A DNA stretch of 10,644 nt. Origin: Pseudomonadota bacterium. GTDB taxonomy: Bacteria; Pseudomonadota; Alphaproteobacteria; Rhizobiales; Rhizobiaceae. The stretch's first letter is position 1, and each line of letters opens with the position of its first letter. The notes beneath the pieces are model-generated. The model was not told the DNA's origin and searched no databases. It saw nothing but the letters and a program-made list of their open reading frames with translations. Location of the stretch: positions 1 through 10,644 of the forward strand of contig JAEXXS010000134.1 in the NCBI GenBank assembly GCA_023451915.1, read 5' to 3'. The translations under genes were made by a program, and so were the position numbers. Positions 1 through 7,453 of this stretch are shown piece after piece.

Positions 1-476
1 CCATGATCACCGATCTTTTGTCGATGACCATTCGCAACCGGGTTTCGATTGGTCTTGCCGCAGGTTTCATCCTTCTCGCACCATTTTCCGGTCTAGCGCT
101 TGCGGATTACGGCTGGCATCTGCTGGCGGGCGCGCTGATGCTTGGCCTCACCTTTCTGCTCTTTTGCCTGCGCACCATGGGCGGCGGCGATGCGAAAATG
201 ATTGCCGCGACAACCCTATGGTTCGGCTTCAATCCGGGTCTGGCGGATTATGTGATCAAGTTTTCGCTAATTGGCGGCGTTCTGACGCTTCTCATCATTC
301 TTTATCGCCTGATGCCGCGTCCAGCACATGCGGATCGTTATGCCTTTCTGGAACGACTGTCGCGCAAGGAGGTCGGGATTCCTTACGGAATCGCTTTGGG
401 CGCTGCCGGTCTCTGGAGCTTCCCGCTCTCCCCCATCGGCCAGATCATGCAGTCGATTTTGCTCGCTCCTGCTTGA
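1..476 (+). CDS. cpaA: CpaA/TadV prepilin peptidase (5' truncated by window edge)
   Basis: This is an inner-membrane aspartic protease of the A24A family that cleaves the leader of Flp pilin and of TadE/F-type pseudopilins before pilus assembly. The visible 157 residues begin with MITDLLSMTI and then NRVS. That stretch is the first catalytic-Asp motif of CpaA proteins (Asp4 here) and is normally preceded by a first membrane helix, so the ATG at base 3 is probably internal and the true start lies left of the window. The second catalytic Asp is in the GGGDAK motif at residues 60-65. Hydrophobic segments lie at about 17-34, 38-57, 84-102 and 125-150. It reads in the same direction as cpaB but is separated from it by 133 bp, so it may end an upstream unit that starts with the pilin gene. 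I see no convincing terminator after the stop. Identity is confident; the missing N-terminus is an inference. Confidence 0.93.
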   Translation, partial: MITDLLSMTIRNRVSIGLAAGFILLAPFSGLALADYGWHLLAGALMLGLTFLLFCLRTMGGGDAKMIAATTLWFGFNPGLADYVIKFSLIGGVLTLLIILYRLMPRPAHADRYAFLERLSRKEVGIPYGIALGAAGLWSFPLSPIGQIMQSILLAPA

Positions 477-533
477 TCACCCGCAGGAAATTGCCCGCCG
501 GAACCTATATTTCTTAATACGAATAAGATTATA

Positions 534-541
534 TTAACCAT
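534..541 (+). promoter_or_regulatory. CtrA-like half-box TTAACCAT upstream of cpaB
   Basis: The eight bases match the short CtrA recognition motif (TTAACCAT) known from Caulobacter and relatives. They sit in the AT-rich centre of the cpaA-cpaB gap, 68 bp before the cpaB ATG. CtrA controls pilus genes in Caulobacter, so the placement is biologically sensible. However, the motif is short, the full TTAA-N7-TTAA form is absent, and I could not place a confident -35/-10 pair beside it. Confidence 0.35.
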
Positions 542-571
542 AATTACACGATTGCCAGTGCAATTTTGGAA

Positions 572-588
572 CACGTCGTTCGGACGTG
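572..588 (+). other. Small hairpin in the cpaB leader
   Basis: CACGTC (572-577) and GACGTG (583-588) form a perfect 6-bp stem with the 5-base loop GTTCG. It ends 11 bases before the GGGG ribosome-binding site of cpaB. No T-tract follows, so it does not look like a terminator. It may stabilise or modulate the leader, or be incidental. Confidence 0.3.
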
Positions 589-609
589 GGGACTTGCACG
601 GGGCGCATC

Positions 610-1428
610 ATGAAATCAGCTCGTCTGCTCATTCTTGGGGTAGCCGTTATCGCTGCTGGCGGTGCGGGCTATATCGCCATGAATCTCGCGGCGCCGCCGC
701 CGGCGCCCGTGGTGATTGCGTCCGAAACCCCGCAGATCCAGTTGGAAGAAGTGCTGGTCGCCACGGAAAATCTCGGTGTCGGCGCTGAACTGACCTCGCA
801 AATGCGCTGGCAGTCATGGCCGAAGGAAGCAATTTCCGACGGTTATATTACCCGTTCCAGCGAACCCGATGCGATCAACCAGCTCAATGGCGCGACGGTC
901 CGGCTGCAACTATTCCCCGGCGAACCCATTCGCAAGGTGAAGCTGATCGGACCCGGACAAAGCTTCCTGTCCTCGATCCTGCCGCCCGGCATGCGTGCGG
1001 TCGCGACCCAGATCAATGCCGAAAGTTCGGCTGGCGGTTTCATCCTGCCCAATGATTTTGTCGATGTCATCATGACGCGGCGCAAGCCCGACAATGCCAC
1101 CAGCACGTCCATCGCGCCCTTTACCACCGAAACCGTGCTGCAAAATGTGCGCGTCCTTGCCATCGACCAGACGATTCAGGAAGACGAACAGGGCCGCAAG
1201 GTCATGGTCGGCCAGACGGCGACATTGGAACTGACGCCCGATCAGGCGGAAATCATCACCGTCGCCCAGCAGATGGCGGACCGGCTGACCCTGTCGCTGC
1301 GCTCCATGCACGACGCCGAAGACAAGGACATCAAGCAGGCCGACTATCTGGTTTCCTCACCGACGCGCAGCGGAACCGTCAAGGTCATCAAGTCCGGCAG
1401 CATTACAGAAGTAGGACCGCGCTCATGA
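610..1428 (+). CDS. cpaB: CpaB/RcpC Flp pilus assembly protein
   Basis: CpaB is a periplasmic, membrane-anchored assembly factor of the Tad pilus thought to work with the secretin CpaC. The 272-residue product has an N-terminal hydrophobic anchor or signal (about residues 4-28). A SAF-type domain follows at about 45-115 (LVATENLGVGAELT, then PGEPIRKVKL). The RcpC/CpaB domain begins at about 122 with PPGMRAVATQINAES and AGGFILPNDFVDVIMTRR, the hallmark of the family. I chose the ATG at 610, with GGGG at 600-603 six bases upstream. The in-frame GTG at 586 would add eight polar residues before the hydrophobic segment and has no well-placed ribosome-binding site. The stop overlaps the cpaC start (ATGA), indicating translational coupling. 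This is probably the first gene of the operon running to tadC. Length is typical for the family. Confidence 0.93.
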   Translation: MKSARLLILGVAVIAAGGAGYIAMNLAAPPPAPVVIASETPQIQLEEVLVATENLGVGAELTSQMRWQSWPKEAISDGYITRSSEPDAINQLNGATVRLQLFPGEPIRKVKLIGPGQSFLSSILPPGMRAVATQINAESSAGGFILPNDFVDVIMTRRKPDNATSTSIAPFTTETVLQNVRVLAIDQTIQEDEQGRKVMVGQTATLELTPDQAEIITVAQQMADRLTLSLRSMHDAEDKDIKQADYLVSSPTRSGTVKVIKSGSITEVGPRS

Positions 1429-2948
1429 GACAGGAAAAACGCGTGCGCCCGTATTTTGCCAAATCCGCCCTCATCGCTGCAAGCCTGACGCTCCTGGCGC
1501 AACCTTTCTTCGAAGCGCCTGCCATCGCCGCGGGCGGCGTCGTCAAGGTTGGCGCACAGGGCCGCGCGCAGCGGATCGCGCTCGGTCTCAACAAATCGCT
1601 GGTGCTGGATTTCCCGCAGGATGCCTATGACGTCCTCGTCTCCAATCCCTCCATCGCGGATGCCGTCACGCGCACCTCGCGCCGCATCTATCTGTTCGGC
1701 AAGCAGGTCGGCCAGACGAATATTTTTGTCTTCGGCCCGAATGGCGAACAGATCGCCTCCATCGATGTCGAAATCGAGCGCGATGTCAGCAGTCTCTCGA
1801 CGCAATTGAAGCGTCTGGTTCCAGGTTCCGATATCCGGGTTGAACTGATCAACGACAACGTCGTTTTGACCGGCACGGTGCAGACACCGCAGGATTCGGC
1901 GCAGGCTGCAAAGCTCGCAGGACTTTTCGTGACGGGCGGCGAAGCCACGACCGGCCAGTATTCAACGACCGCGTCAGCCCCGACCGATGGCGGCGGCGTT
2001 GCGATCAACAATCCCGATTGGCAGCGTCGCAGCAGCAAAGTCGTCAACATGTTGACCATCGTCGGCGAGGATCAGGTCACGCTCAAGGTGACGGTGGCCG
2101 AAGTGAGCCGCACCGTCATGAAGCAGCTTGGCGTCAATATGCTGGGTCGCGGCACCAGCGACGGCATCACCTATACAGGCATTTCGGAAAGCATCGCGGG
2201 CGCGATCGGCAATAATCTTTCCGACACCGGCTTCGGTCTCGCGACCAGCAATTTCTCCGCCTATCTGCGGGCGATGGAAACGGCTGGCGTCATGAAAACG
2301 CTGGCTGAACCAACGCTGACGGCCATTTCCGGCGAAAAGGCCGCCTTCAATGTCGGCGGCGAATATAACGTCATCAACAGCGTCACCTATGATGACAACG
2401 GCAAGCGCACCAACGAGCTGGCGAAGATCGAATATGGCATCGGGCTGGAATTCATGCCGGTGGTGCTGGGTCCCGGCCGCATCAGCCTGAAAATCAGAAC
2501 TTCGGTGTCGGAACCCACAACCGAAGGCGCCGGCACGACCAACAAAGCCGACGGCGTGGGTGCGAGCCTGCTTTCGCTGCGCAAGCGCGTGGCGGACACC
2601 ACGGTGGAACTGCCGTCCGGCGGCTCGATGATGATCGGCGGTCTGATCCGCGATGAAGTGCGCCAGTCGGTTTCGGGCTTTCCGGGTCTCACCAAAATCC
2701 CCGTTCTCGGCGCGCTGTTCCGCAGCAAGGACTTCATCCGCAACGAATCCGAACTGGTTGTCATCGTGACGCCCTATCTCGCGCGCCCGGTCGCGCGGCA
2801 GGCGCTGGCGCGGCCCGACGACAATCTCAATCCGGCCAGCGATGGCGCAGGTTACATTCTCGGCAAGGTCAACCGTGTTTACGGGACGATGGAGACCAAG
2901 CTGCCGCCCGGTCGTTACAACGGCGTTGTCGGGTATATCTACAAGTGA
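1425..2948 (+). CDS. cpaC: CpaC/RcpA outer-membrane secretin of the Tad pilus
   Basis: CpaC forms the multimeric outer-membrane channel through which the Flp pilus leaves the cell. The 507-residue precursor has a Sec signal peptide with a basic start, a hydrophobic core at about 14-26 and a likely cleavage after the AIA/IAA motif at 33-36. The N-terminal pilus-formation domain (about 45-120: IALGLNKSLVLDFPQDAYDV, then SNPSIADAV) is followed by a BON-like segment (about 125-170, VVLTGTVQTPQ). The secretin domain spans about 270-460, with VGGEYNV at 310-316, GGLIRDE at 405-411, the loop GFPGLTKIPVLGALFRS, and ELVVIVTPYLARPV as the last strand. It starts on the ATGA overlap with cpaB, with AGGA at 1413-1416. 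Its TGA overlaps a GTG codon just ahead of cpaD. All expected domains are present and nothing looks broken. Confidence 0.96.
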   Translation: MRQEKRVRPYFAKSALIAASLTLLAQPFFEAPAIAAGGVVKVGAQGRAQRIALGLNKSLVLDFPQDAYDVLVSNPSIADAVTRTSRRIYLFGKQVGQTNIFVFGPNGEQIASIDVEIERDVSSLSTQLKRLVPGSDIRVELINDNVVLTGTVQTPQDSAQAAKLAGLFVTGGEATTGQYSTTASAPTDGGGVAINNPDWQRRSSKVVNMLTIVGEDQVTLKVTVAEVSRTVMKQLGVNMLGRGTSDGITYTGISESIAGAIGNNLSDTGFGLATSNFSAYLRAMETAGVMKTLAEPTLTAISGEKAAFNVGGEYNVINSVTYDDNGKRTNELAKIEYGIGLEFMPVVLGPGRISLKIRTSVSEPTTEGAGTTNKADGVGASLLSLRKRVADTTVELPSGGSMMIGGLIRDEVRQSVSGFPGLTKIPVLGALFRSKDFIRNESELVVIVTPYLARPVARQALARPDDNLNPASDGAGYILGKVNRVYGTMETKLPPGRYNGVVGYIYK

Positions 2949-2950
2949 GC

Positions 2951-2954
2951 GGAG
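2951..2954 (+). promoter_or_regulatory. Ribosome-binding site that decides the cpaD start
   Basis: GGAG lies eight bases before the ATG at 2963. An earlier in-frame GTG at 2945 overlaps the cpaC stop but has no purine-rich sequence at a suitable distance, and it would place this GGAG inside the coding region. The ATG also gives a compact lipoprotein signal, so 2963 is preferred. Confidence 0.55.
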
Positions 2955-2962
2955 AAACGGGC

Positions 2963-3673
2963 ATGACAATCCGGGGCAACAAGGTTTCCATAAAGTCGGC
3001 AATGCTGGTTCTGTCGGTCGCTCTTCTGGCCGGTTGCGCCAACCGGCAGCACGTCACCGTCGGCGCACTGCCCGACGATTACCGCACCAATCATCCCATC
3101 ACCATTGCCGAGCGTGAACAGGTGACCGATATACCGGTCGGCAGCGCCGATAGCCGGCTTAATACCATGCAGCGCGGCATTGTGCAGAAGGCCATCGCCA
3201 ACTATCGCTATAATGGATCGGGCATGGTCTATGTGCTCGTTCCCGCCGGCGCGCCCAATCAGGCTGCCGCCTATCGCCTGAGCACGGAAATTTCCGCAGC
3301 GCTGCGCAAAGGCGGTGTCAAGCAGGCCAATATCGCCATTGAAAACTATCCCGTTCCATCACCAGATGCCGCAGCGCCGATCCGCATCAGCTATTATGCG
3401 ATGACAGCCGGCACCACGCCTTGCGGGCGCTGGCCGGACGATATCGCGACAACACCGGAAAACCGGCATTATGCCAATTTCGGCTGCGCGATGCAGAACA
3501 ACCTCGCCGCACAGGTCGCCAATCCCGCCGATCTGCTCGGGCCGCGCGTTTCCTCTCCAATTGATTCCGACCGCACGACAGAACGCCTCAATGGCTCCCA
3601 GGGCTATACGAAAATGTCGACCGCGCAGACGGATAACTGGAAAGAAATCCGCAGCCAGCAAGCGAATTACTAA
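2963..3673 (+). CDS. cpaD: CpaD pilus assembly lipoprotein
   Basis: CpaD is a lipoprotein of the Tad secretion complex, thought to act in the outer envelope alongside the secretin CpaC. The 236-residue precursor has a short signal (basic K7/K11, hydrophobic 13-24) and the lipobox LLAG with lipidated Cys25. The mature part begins with the family motif GALPDDYRTNHPI. The C-terminal half carries CGRWPDD and NFGCAMQNNLAAQVANPADL, the strongest CpaD signature; its two cysteines could form a disulphide. The tail after about residue 200 is polar and low in complexity. A start at GTG 2945 would add six residues. The gene lies 14 bases after cpaC and nine bases before cpaE, so it belongs to the same operon. 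The exact role of CpaD is poorly defined in the family as a whole. Confidence 0.92.
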   Translation: MTIRGNKVSIKSAMLVLSVALLAGCANRQHVTVGALPDDYRTNHPITIAEREQVTDIPVGSADSRLNTMQRGIVQKAIANYRYNGSGMVYVLVPAGAPNQAAAYRLSTEISAALRKGGVKQANIAIENYPVPSPDAAAPIRISYYAMTAGTTPCGRWPDDIATTPENRHYANFGCAMQNNLAAQVANPADLLGPRVSSPIDSDRTTERLNGSQGYTKMSTAQTDNWKEIRSQQANY

Positions 3674-3682
3674 GGGGGCGTC

Positions 3683-4966
3683 ATGACAGATATCGCCTTA
3701 GGCCCGGATAACGGCAGCGACATTGCCGAACAACGCGCGCCGATCCTGCTGGAGAATGTGCGGCCCATTCCGCGCATCTCCATCCAGGCTTTTTGTGAAA
3801 ACGAAAGCGTCGCTATTCCCATCGAACGCGCCGGCAACGACCGGCGCATGGCCAAGACGCATCTGAAAGTCTCAGGCGGCGGCATAGAGGCGGCCATCGA
3901 GTTCTACCAGACAGCCTCGACGCCCAATCTGATCATCGTCGAATCGTCGTCGGAACCGAGCATTCTGCTCGACGAACTGCACCGCCTGTCGGAGGTCTGC
4001 GATCCCGGCTCCAAGGTGCTCGTCATCGGTCATTCCAACGAGGTGTGGCTTTATCGCGAATTGCTGCGCCGCGGCGTATCGGAATATATCGTCGCCCCCG
4101 TCTCGCTGGCCGATATTCTGGCCATCGTCTCGTCGATCTTTCTCGATCCGGGCGCTGAACCGCTTGGTCGCTCCATCGCGGTTATCGGCGCAAAGGGCGG
4201 GGTCGGTGCATCGACCATCGCGCACAATGTCGCCTGGTCGATCTCGAATCTGTTCCGCCATGACGTGGTTCTGGCCGATATGGATCTGCCCTTCGGCACG
4301 GCCAACATCAATTTCGATCAGGACCCGACGCTTGGCATCGCCGACGCCGTGTTTTCGCCGGAACGGGTGGACGAGGTCTATCTCGACCGCCTGCTGGTGC
4401 AATATGGCGAACATCTCTCGATTCTTGCCGCCCCTTCCAGTCTGGAGCGTACCTTCGATTTTCAGGAGGATGCGTTCTCCGAGATAATCGATGTCGCCCA
4501 GCGCACCTCGCCGCTGGTGGTTCTCGATCTGGCGCATGGCTGGAACGGCTGGACCCGCACCACCTTGATGCGGGCCGATGAAGTGGTGATCGTTGCAGCC
4601 CCCGATCTCGCCAATCTGCGCAATACGAAGAACCTGCTCGATACGCTGGCGCAACTGCGCCCCAACGATCTGAAGCCGCATCTTGTGCTCAATCAGGTGG
4701 GCGTGCCGAAACGCCCGGAGATCGCGCTGTCCGATTTTTCCGAACCACTCGGCATTGACCCGATAGCGGCCATCGAGTTCGAGCCGCAGCTTTTCGGCAA
4801 TGCCGCCAATACCGGGCGCATGATTGCGGAAACCAGCCCCGACAGCCCGGTTTCTGCGACCATCACGCATATTGCGCATGTGCTGACTGGCCGGGCGGAT
4901 GTCCAGCCGCGCAAGAAGAATGGCATCTCCGGTCTTTTGGGCAAATTCGCGCGCAAGACGAAGTAA
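3683..4966 (+). CDS. cpaE: CpaE/TadZ ParA-like pilus localisation protein
   Basis: CpaE (TadZ) is a cytoplasmic MinD/ParA-superfamily protein with an N-terminal receiver-like domain that places the Tad machine at its cellular site. The 427-residue product has a receiver-like region at about 60-160. Its third strand reads LIIVESS, with Glu87 where the phospho-accepting Asp would be, and YIVAPVS replaces the usual Lys-Pro element, so this is probably a pseudo-receiver. The ATPase-like domain follows: AKGGVGAST at 170-178 (signature Lys171 present, Ala176 in place of the P-loop lysine), LADMDLPFGTANI from 197, and a Walker B-like LVVLDLAHGW with Asp282. A basic tail (GKFARKTK) ends the protein. 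The start has a very strong ribosome-binding site, AAGGGGG at 3672-3678, which overlaps the cpaD stop. It lies nine bases after cpaD and 12 bases before cpaF. Confidence 0.93.
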   Translation: MTDIALGPDNGSDIAEQRAPILLENVRPIPRISIQAFCENESVAIPIERAGNDRRMAKTHLKVSGGGIEAAIEFYQTASTPNLIIVESSSEPSILLDELHRLSEVCDPGSKVLVIGHSNEVWLYRELLRRGVSEYIVAPVSLADILAIVSSIFLDPGAEPLGRSIAVIGAKGGVGASTIAHNVAWSISNLFRHDVVLADMDLPFGTANINFDQDPTLGIADAVFSPERVDEVYLDRLLVQYGEHLSILAAPSSLERTFDFQEDAFSEIIDVAQRTSPLVVLDLAHGWNGWTRTTLMRADEVVIVAAPDLANLRNTKNLLDTLAQLRPNDLKPHLVLNQVGVPKRPEIALSDFSEPLGIDPIAAIEFEPQLFGNAANTGRMIAETSPDSPVSATITHIAHVLTGRADVQPRKKNGISGLLGKFARKTK

Positions 4967-4978
4967 CGGCGGAAAATC

Positions 4979-6433
4979 ATGTTCGGCAAAAGAGGCAACG
5001 AAACAGGCAGCAAACAGGATGGCGGCATTGCAAAAGCAATCGCGCCCCAGCCTGTGCAGCGCACGGAGCCCGTTCAGCCGTCCCGTATGCAGGCCGCGGT
5101 TCCGACCACGCCTGCCAGACCCGCCCCGCCCGCCAGCAACGGGCGCGAAAAGAACGAAGGCTATTACGACACCAAAGCGCAGGTTTTTTCGGCGCTGATC
5201 GACACGATCGATCTGTCGCAGCTCTCGCGCATGGCGCCTGATACGGCGCGCGAGGAAATCCGCGATATCGTCAATGACATTATCGCCATCAAGAATTTCG
5301 TCATGTCGATTGCCGAGCAGGAAGAATTGCTCGACGACATCTGTAATGACGTCCTCGGCTACGGTCCTTTGGAGCCGCTGCTTGCCCGCGACGACATTGC
5401 CGATATCATGGTCAATGGCTCGCGCCGCACCTATATCGAAGTCGACGGTATGGTGCAGGAAACGGGAATTCGTTTTCGCGACAACCAGCAGCTTCTTAAT
5501 ATCTGCCAGCGCATCGTCAGCCAGGTTGGCAGGCGGGTCGATGAATCAAGCCCGATCTGCGATGCGCGCCTGCCGGACGGGTCGCGCGTCAATGTCATCG
5601 CCTCGCCGCTGTCGCTCGACGGCCCGACGCTCACCATCCGTAAATTCCGCAAGGACAAGCTGACGCTCGACCAACTGGTGCGTTTCGGCGCGATTTCCAG
5701 CGCCGGTGCGGAACTGTTGCAGATCATCAGCCGCGTGCGCTGCAATGTCATCATTTCCGGCGGCACGGGTTCGGGCAAGACCACGCTGTTGAACTGCCTC
5801 ACCCGCTATATCGATGCGCATGAACGCATCATCACCTGCGAAGATTCCGCCGAACTGCAATTGCAGCAGCCGCATGTCGTGCGCCTTGAAACCCGCCCGC
5901 CCAATCTGGAAGGCGAAGGCGAAGTAACCATGCGCGATCTGGTCAAGAACTGCTTGCGTATGCGCCCGGAACGGATCATCGTCGGCGAAGTGCGCGGACC
6001 GGAAGTGTTCGATCTGTTGCAGGCCATGAATACCGGTCATGACGGCTCGATGGGCACGATCCACGCCAACAGCCCGCGCGAATGCCTGAGCCGCATGGAA
6101 GCCATGATCGCCATGGGCGGCTATGTGCTGCCGCAGAAAACCGTGCGCGAAATGCTGGTCAATTCCATCGATATCATCATTCAGGCGGCGCGCCTGCGTG
6201 ACGGTTCGCGCCGCATCACCCATGTAACGGAAGTGGTGGGACTAGAGGGCGACGTCATCATCACCCAGGATCTGATGCTTTACGACATCAAGGGCGAGGA
6301 CGCGTCCGGGCGTATTCTCGGCACGCACGGCTCGACCGGCATTGGCCGTCCGGCCTTCTGGGAACGGGCGCGCTACTACAATGAAGACAGCCGCCTTGCC
6401 ACTGTTCTCGATAGTATGGAGAGCGTCGACTGA
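4979..6433 (+). CDS. cpaF: CpaF/TadA type IVc pilus assembly ATPase
   Basis: CpaF is the hexameric cytoplasmic secretion ATPase (VirB11/GspE superfamily) that drives Flp pilus assembly through the TadB/TadC platform. The 484-residue protein opens with a Pro/Ala/Gln-rich linker (about 20-52). A helical N-terminal domain follows, with GYGPLEPLL and DIADIMVNG typical of the family. The core has Walker [10 protein letters not shown] at 261-269 (Lys267), the Asp box [11 protein letters not shown], and Walker [10 protein letters not shown] at 332-340 (Glu337). It ends with the His-box region [18 protein letters not shown]. All catalytic elements are intact and the length is normal. GGCGGA at 4968-4973 serves as ribosome-binding site. 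The stop overlaps the tadB start by one base (TGATG), which points to translational coupling of the motor with its membrane platform. Confidence 0.97.
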   Translation: MFGKRGNETGSKQDGGIAKAIAPQPVQRTEPVQPSRMQAAVPTTPARPAPPASNGREKNEGYYDTKAQVFSALIDTIDLSQLSRMAPDTAREEIRDIVNDIIAIKNFVMSIAEQEELLDDICNDVLGYGPLEPLLARDDIADIMVNGSRRTYIEVDGMVQETGIRFRDNQQLLNICQRIVSQVGRRVDESSPICDARLPDGSRVNVIASPLSLDGPTLTIRKFRKDKLTLDQLVRFGAISSAGAELLQIISRVRCNVIISGGTGSGKTTLLNCLTRYIDAHERIITCEDSAELQLQQPHVVRLETRPPNLEGEGEVTMRDLVKNCLRMRPERIIVGEVRGPEVFDLLQAMNTGHDGSMGTIHANSPRECLSRMEAMIAMGGYVLPQKTVREMLVNSIDIIIQAARLRDGSRRITHVTEVVGLEGDVIITQDLMLYDIKGEDASGRILGTHGSTGIGRPAFWERARYYNEDSRLATVLDSMESVD

Positions 6434-7443
6434 TGACCGCCTCTCCCATCAGCATTCTGATCTTCATTCTTCTGGCGGTGGTCGCCTGCGCCGCGCTCGC
6501 CTATGTGCTGTTCTACGAACGGCTGGCCAGCAAGGACCCCGCCTCGCGACGGCTGGAAACCGTGCGCAACTATGCCGAACGCAGCGTCACCCGCAGCGAA
6601 CGGGATAAAAACACCGATATCCAGAAACGCCGCAAACTGTTGCAGGACAATATCAAGGATCTCGAAGCGCGGCAGAAGCAGCGCGAGAAGAATCAGAAAT
6701 ATCCACCGCTGCGCATCATGCTAACGCAGGCGGGCCTGAGCATCACGCTGCGCCAGTTCTATATCTATTCCGGAGCAACGGCCTTTGCCGGGCTCCTGAT
6801 CGGCTTTATTTTCGGCCTGCCGCTTCTGCTTCTTCCCGGCATTGCCATTGCCTGCTTTTTTGGCCTGCCGCGCTGGTTCGTGCTGCAAAAGCGCAAGCGT
6901 CGCCTGAAGAAGTTTCTGGAAGAATTTCCAAACGCGCTCGACGTCATCGTCCGCGCGACACGGGCGGGCCTGCCGCTCAATGACGGCTTGCGCCTGATCG
7001 CCAGCGAGGCGCTAGAGCCGGTGAAGGGCGAATTCAAGAAAGTCGTTGAAGCGCAGCAGATGGGTCTGTCTATCCCCGAAGCCGTCGGCAAGATGCCGGA
7101 CAGCATGCCCTGCCCGGAAACCAACTTCTTCGCCATCGTGATCCAGATTCAGTCGCAGGCGGGCGGCAATCTTTCCGAAGCGCTGAACAATCTGTCCAAG
7201 GTGCTGCGCGATCGCAAGAAGATGAAAGCCAAGGTCGATGCGCTTTCGATGGAAGCAAAGGCATCCGCCGCCATCATCGGCGCGCTGCCCTTTATCGTCA
7301 CGGTGCTGGTCTATCTGACCAGCCCGCAATATATGACGCTGCTCTTCACCTCATCGACCGGCCATATGCTGCTGGGCGTTGCCGCCGTGCTGATGGCGAC
7401 CGGCATTTTCATCATGAAGAACATGATCAATTTCGATATGTGA
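6433..7443 (+). CDS. tadB: TadB inner-membrane platform protein (T2SSF domain)
   Basis: TadB is one of the two GspF-like membrane proteins that form the inner-membrane platform on which CpaF acts. The 336-residue product has an N-terminal membrane helix (about 7-28). A highly charged, probably coiled-coil cytoplasmic stretch (about 38-90) follows, then a pair of hydrophobic segments (about 110-150). The T2SSF domain begins around residue 160 with KKFLEEFPNALDVIVRATRAGLPL and includes QIQSQAGGNLSEALNNLS. Two C-terminal membrane helices lie at about 282-300 and 308-328. The start shares one base with the cpaF stop, and GGAGAG at 6418-6423 inside cpaF supplies the ribosome-binding site. tadC follows ten bases after the stop. 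Caulobacter-style naming calls this cpaG and Agrobacterium-style ctpH. Confidence 0.95.
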   Translation: MTASPISILIFILLAVVACAALAYVLFYERLASKDPASRRLETVRNYAERSVTRSERDKNTDIQKRRKLLQDNIKDLEARQKQREKNQKYPPLRIMLTQAGLSITLRQFYIYSGATAFAGLLIGFIFGLPLLLLPGIAIACFFGLPRWFVLQKRKRRLKKFLEEFPNALDVIVRATRAGLPLNDGLRLIASEALEPVKGEFKKVVEAQQMGLSIPEAVGKMPDSMPCPETNFFAIVIQIQSQAGGNLSEALNNLSKVLRDRKKMKAKVDALSMEAKASAAIIGALPFIVTVLVYLTSPQYMTLLFTSSTGHMLLGVAAVLMATGIFIMKNMINFDM

Positions 7444-7453
7444 GGCGCAGGCC

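Noticed and set aside
468..487. CCTGC/GCAGG inverted repeat after cpaA as a terminator
   Set aside because: It has only five pairs with a ten-base loop and no following T-run.
586..609. Alternative upstream GTG start for cpaB
   Set aside because: No ribosome-binding site is well placed, it overlaps the leader hairpin, and it would put extra polar residues before the membrane anchor.
1974..3002. 342-codon open frame antisense to cpaC
   Set aside because: It has low-complexity His/Arg/Gly composition, no recognisable motif, and overlaps the well-supported secretin.
3872..4879. 335-codon open frame antisense to cpaE
   Set aside because: It is rich in His/Arg/Gly with no domain logic and fully covered by cpaE, whose motifs are intact. 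It is a typical GC-rich shadow frame.
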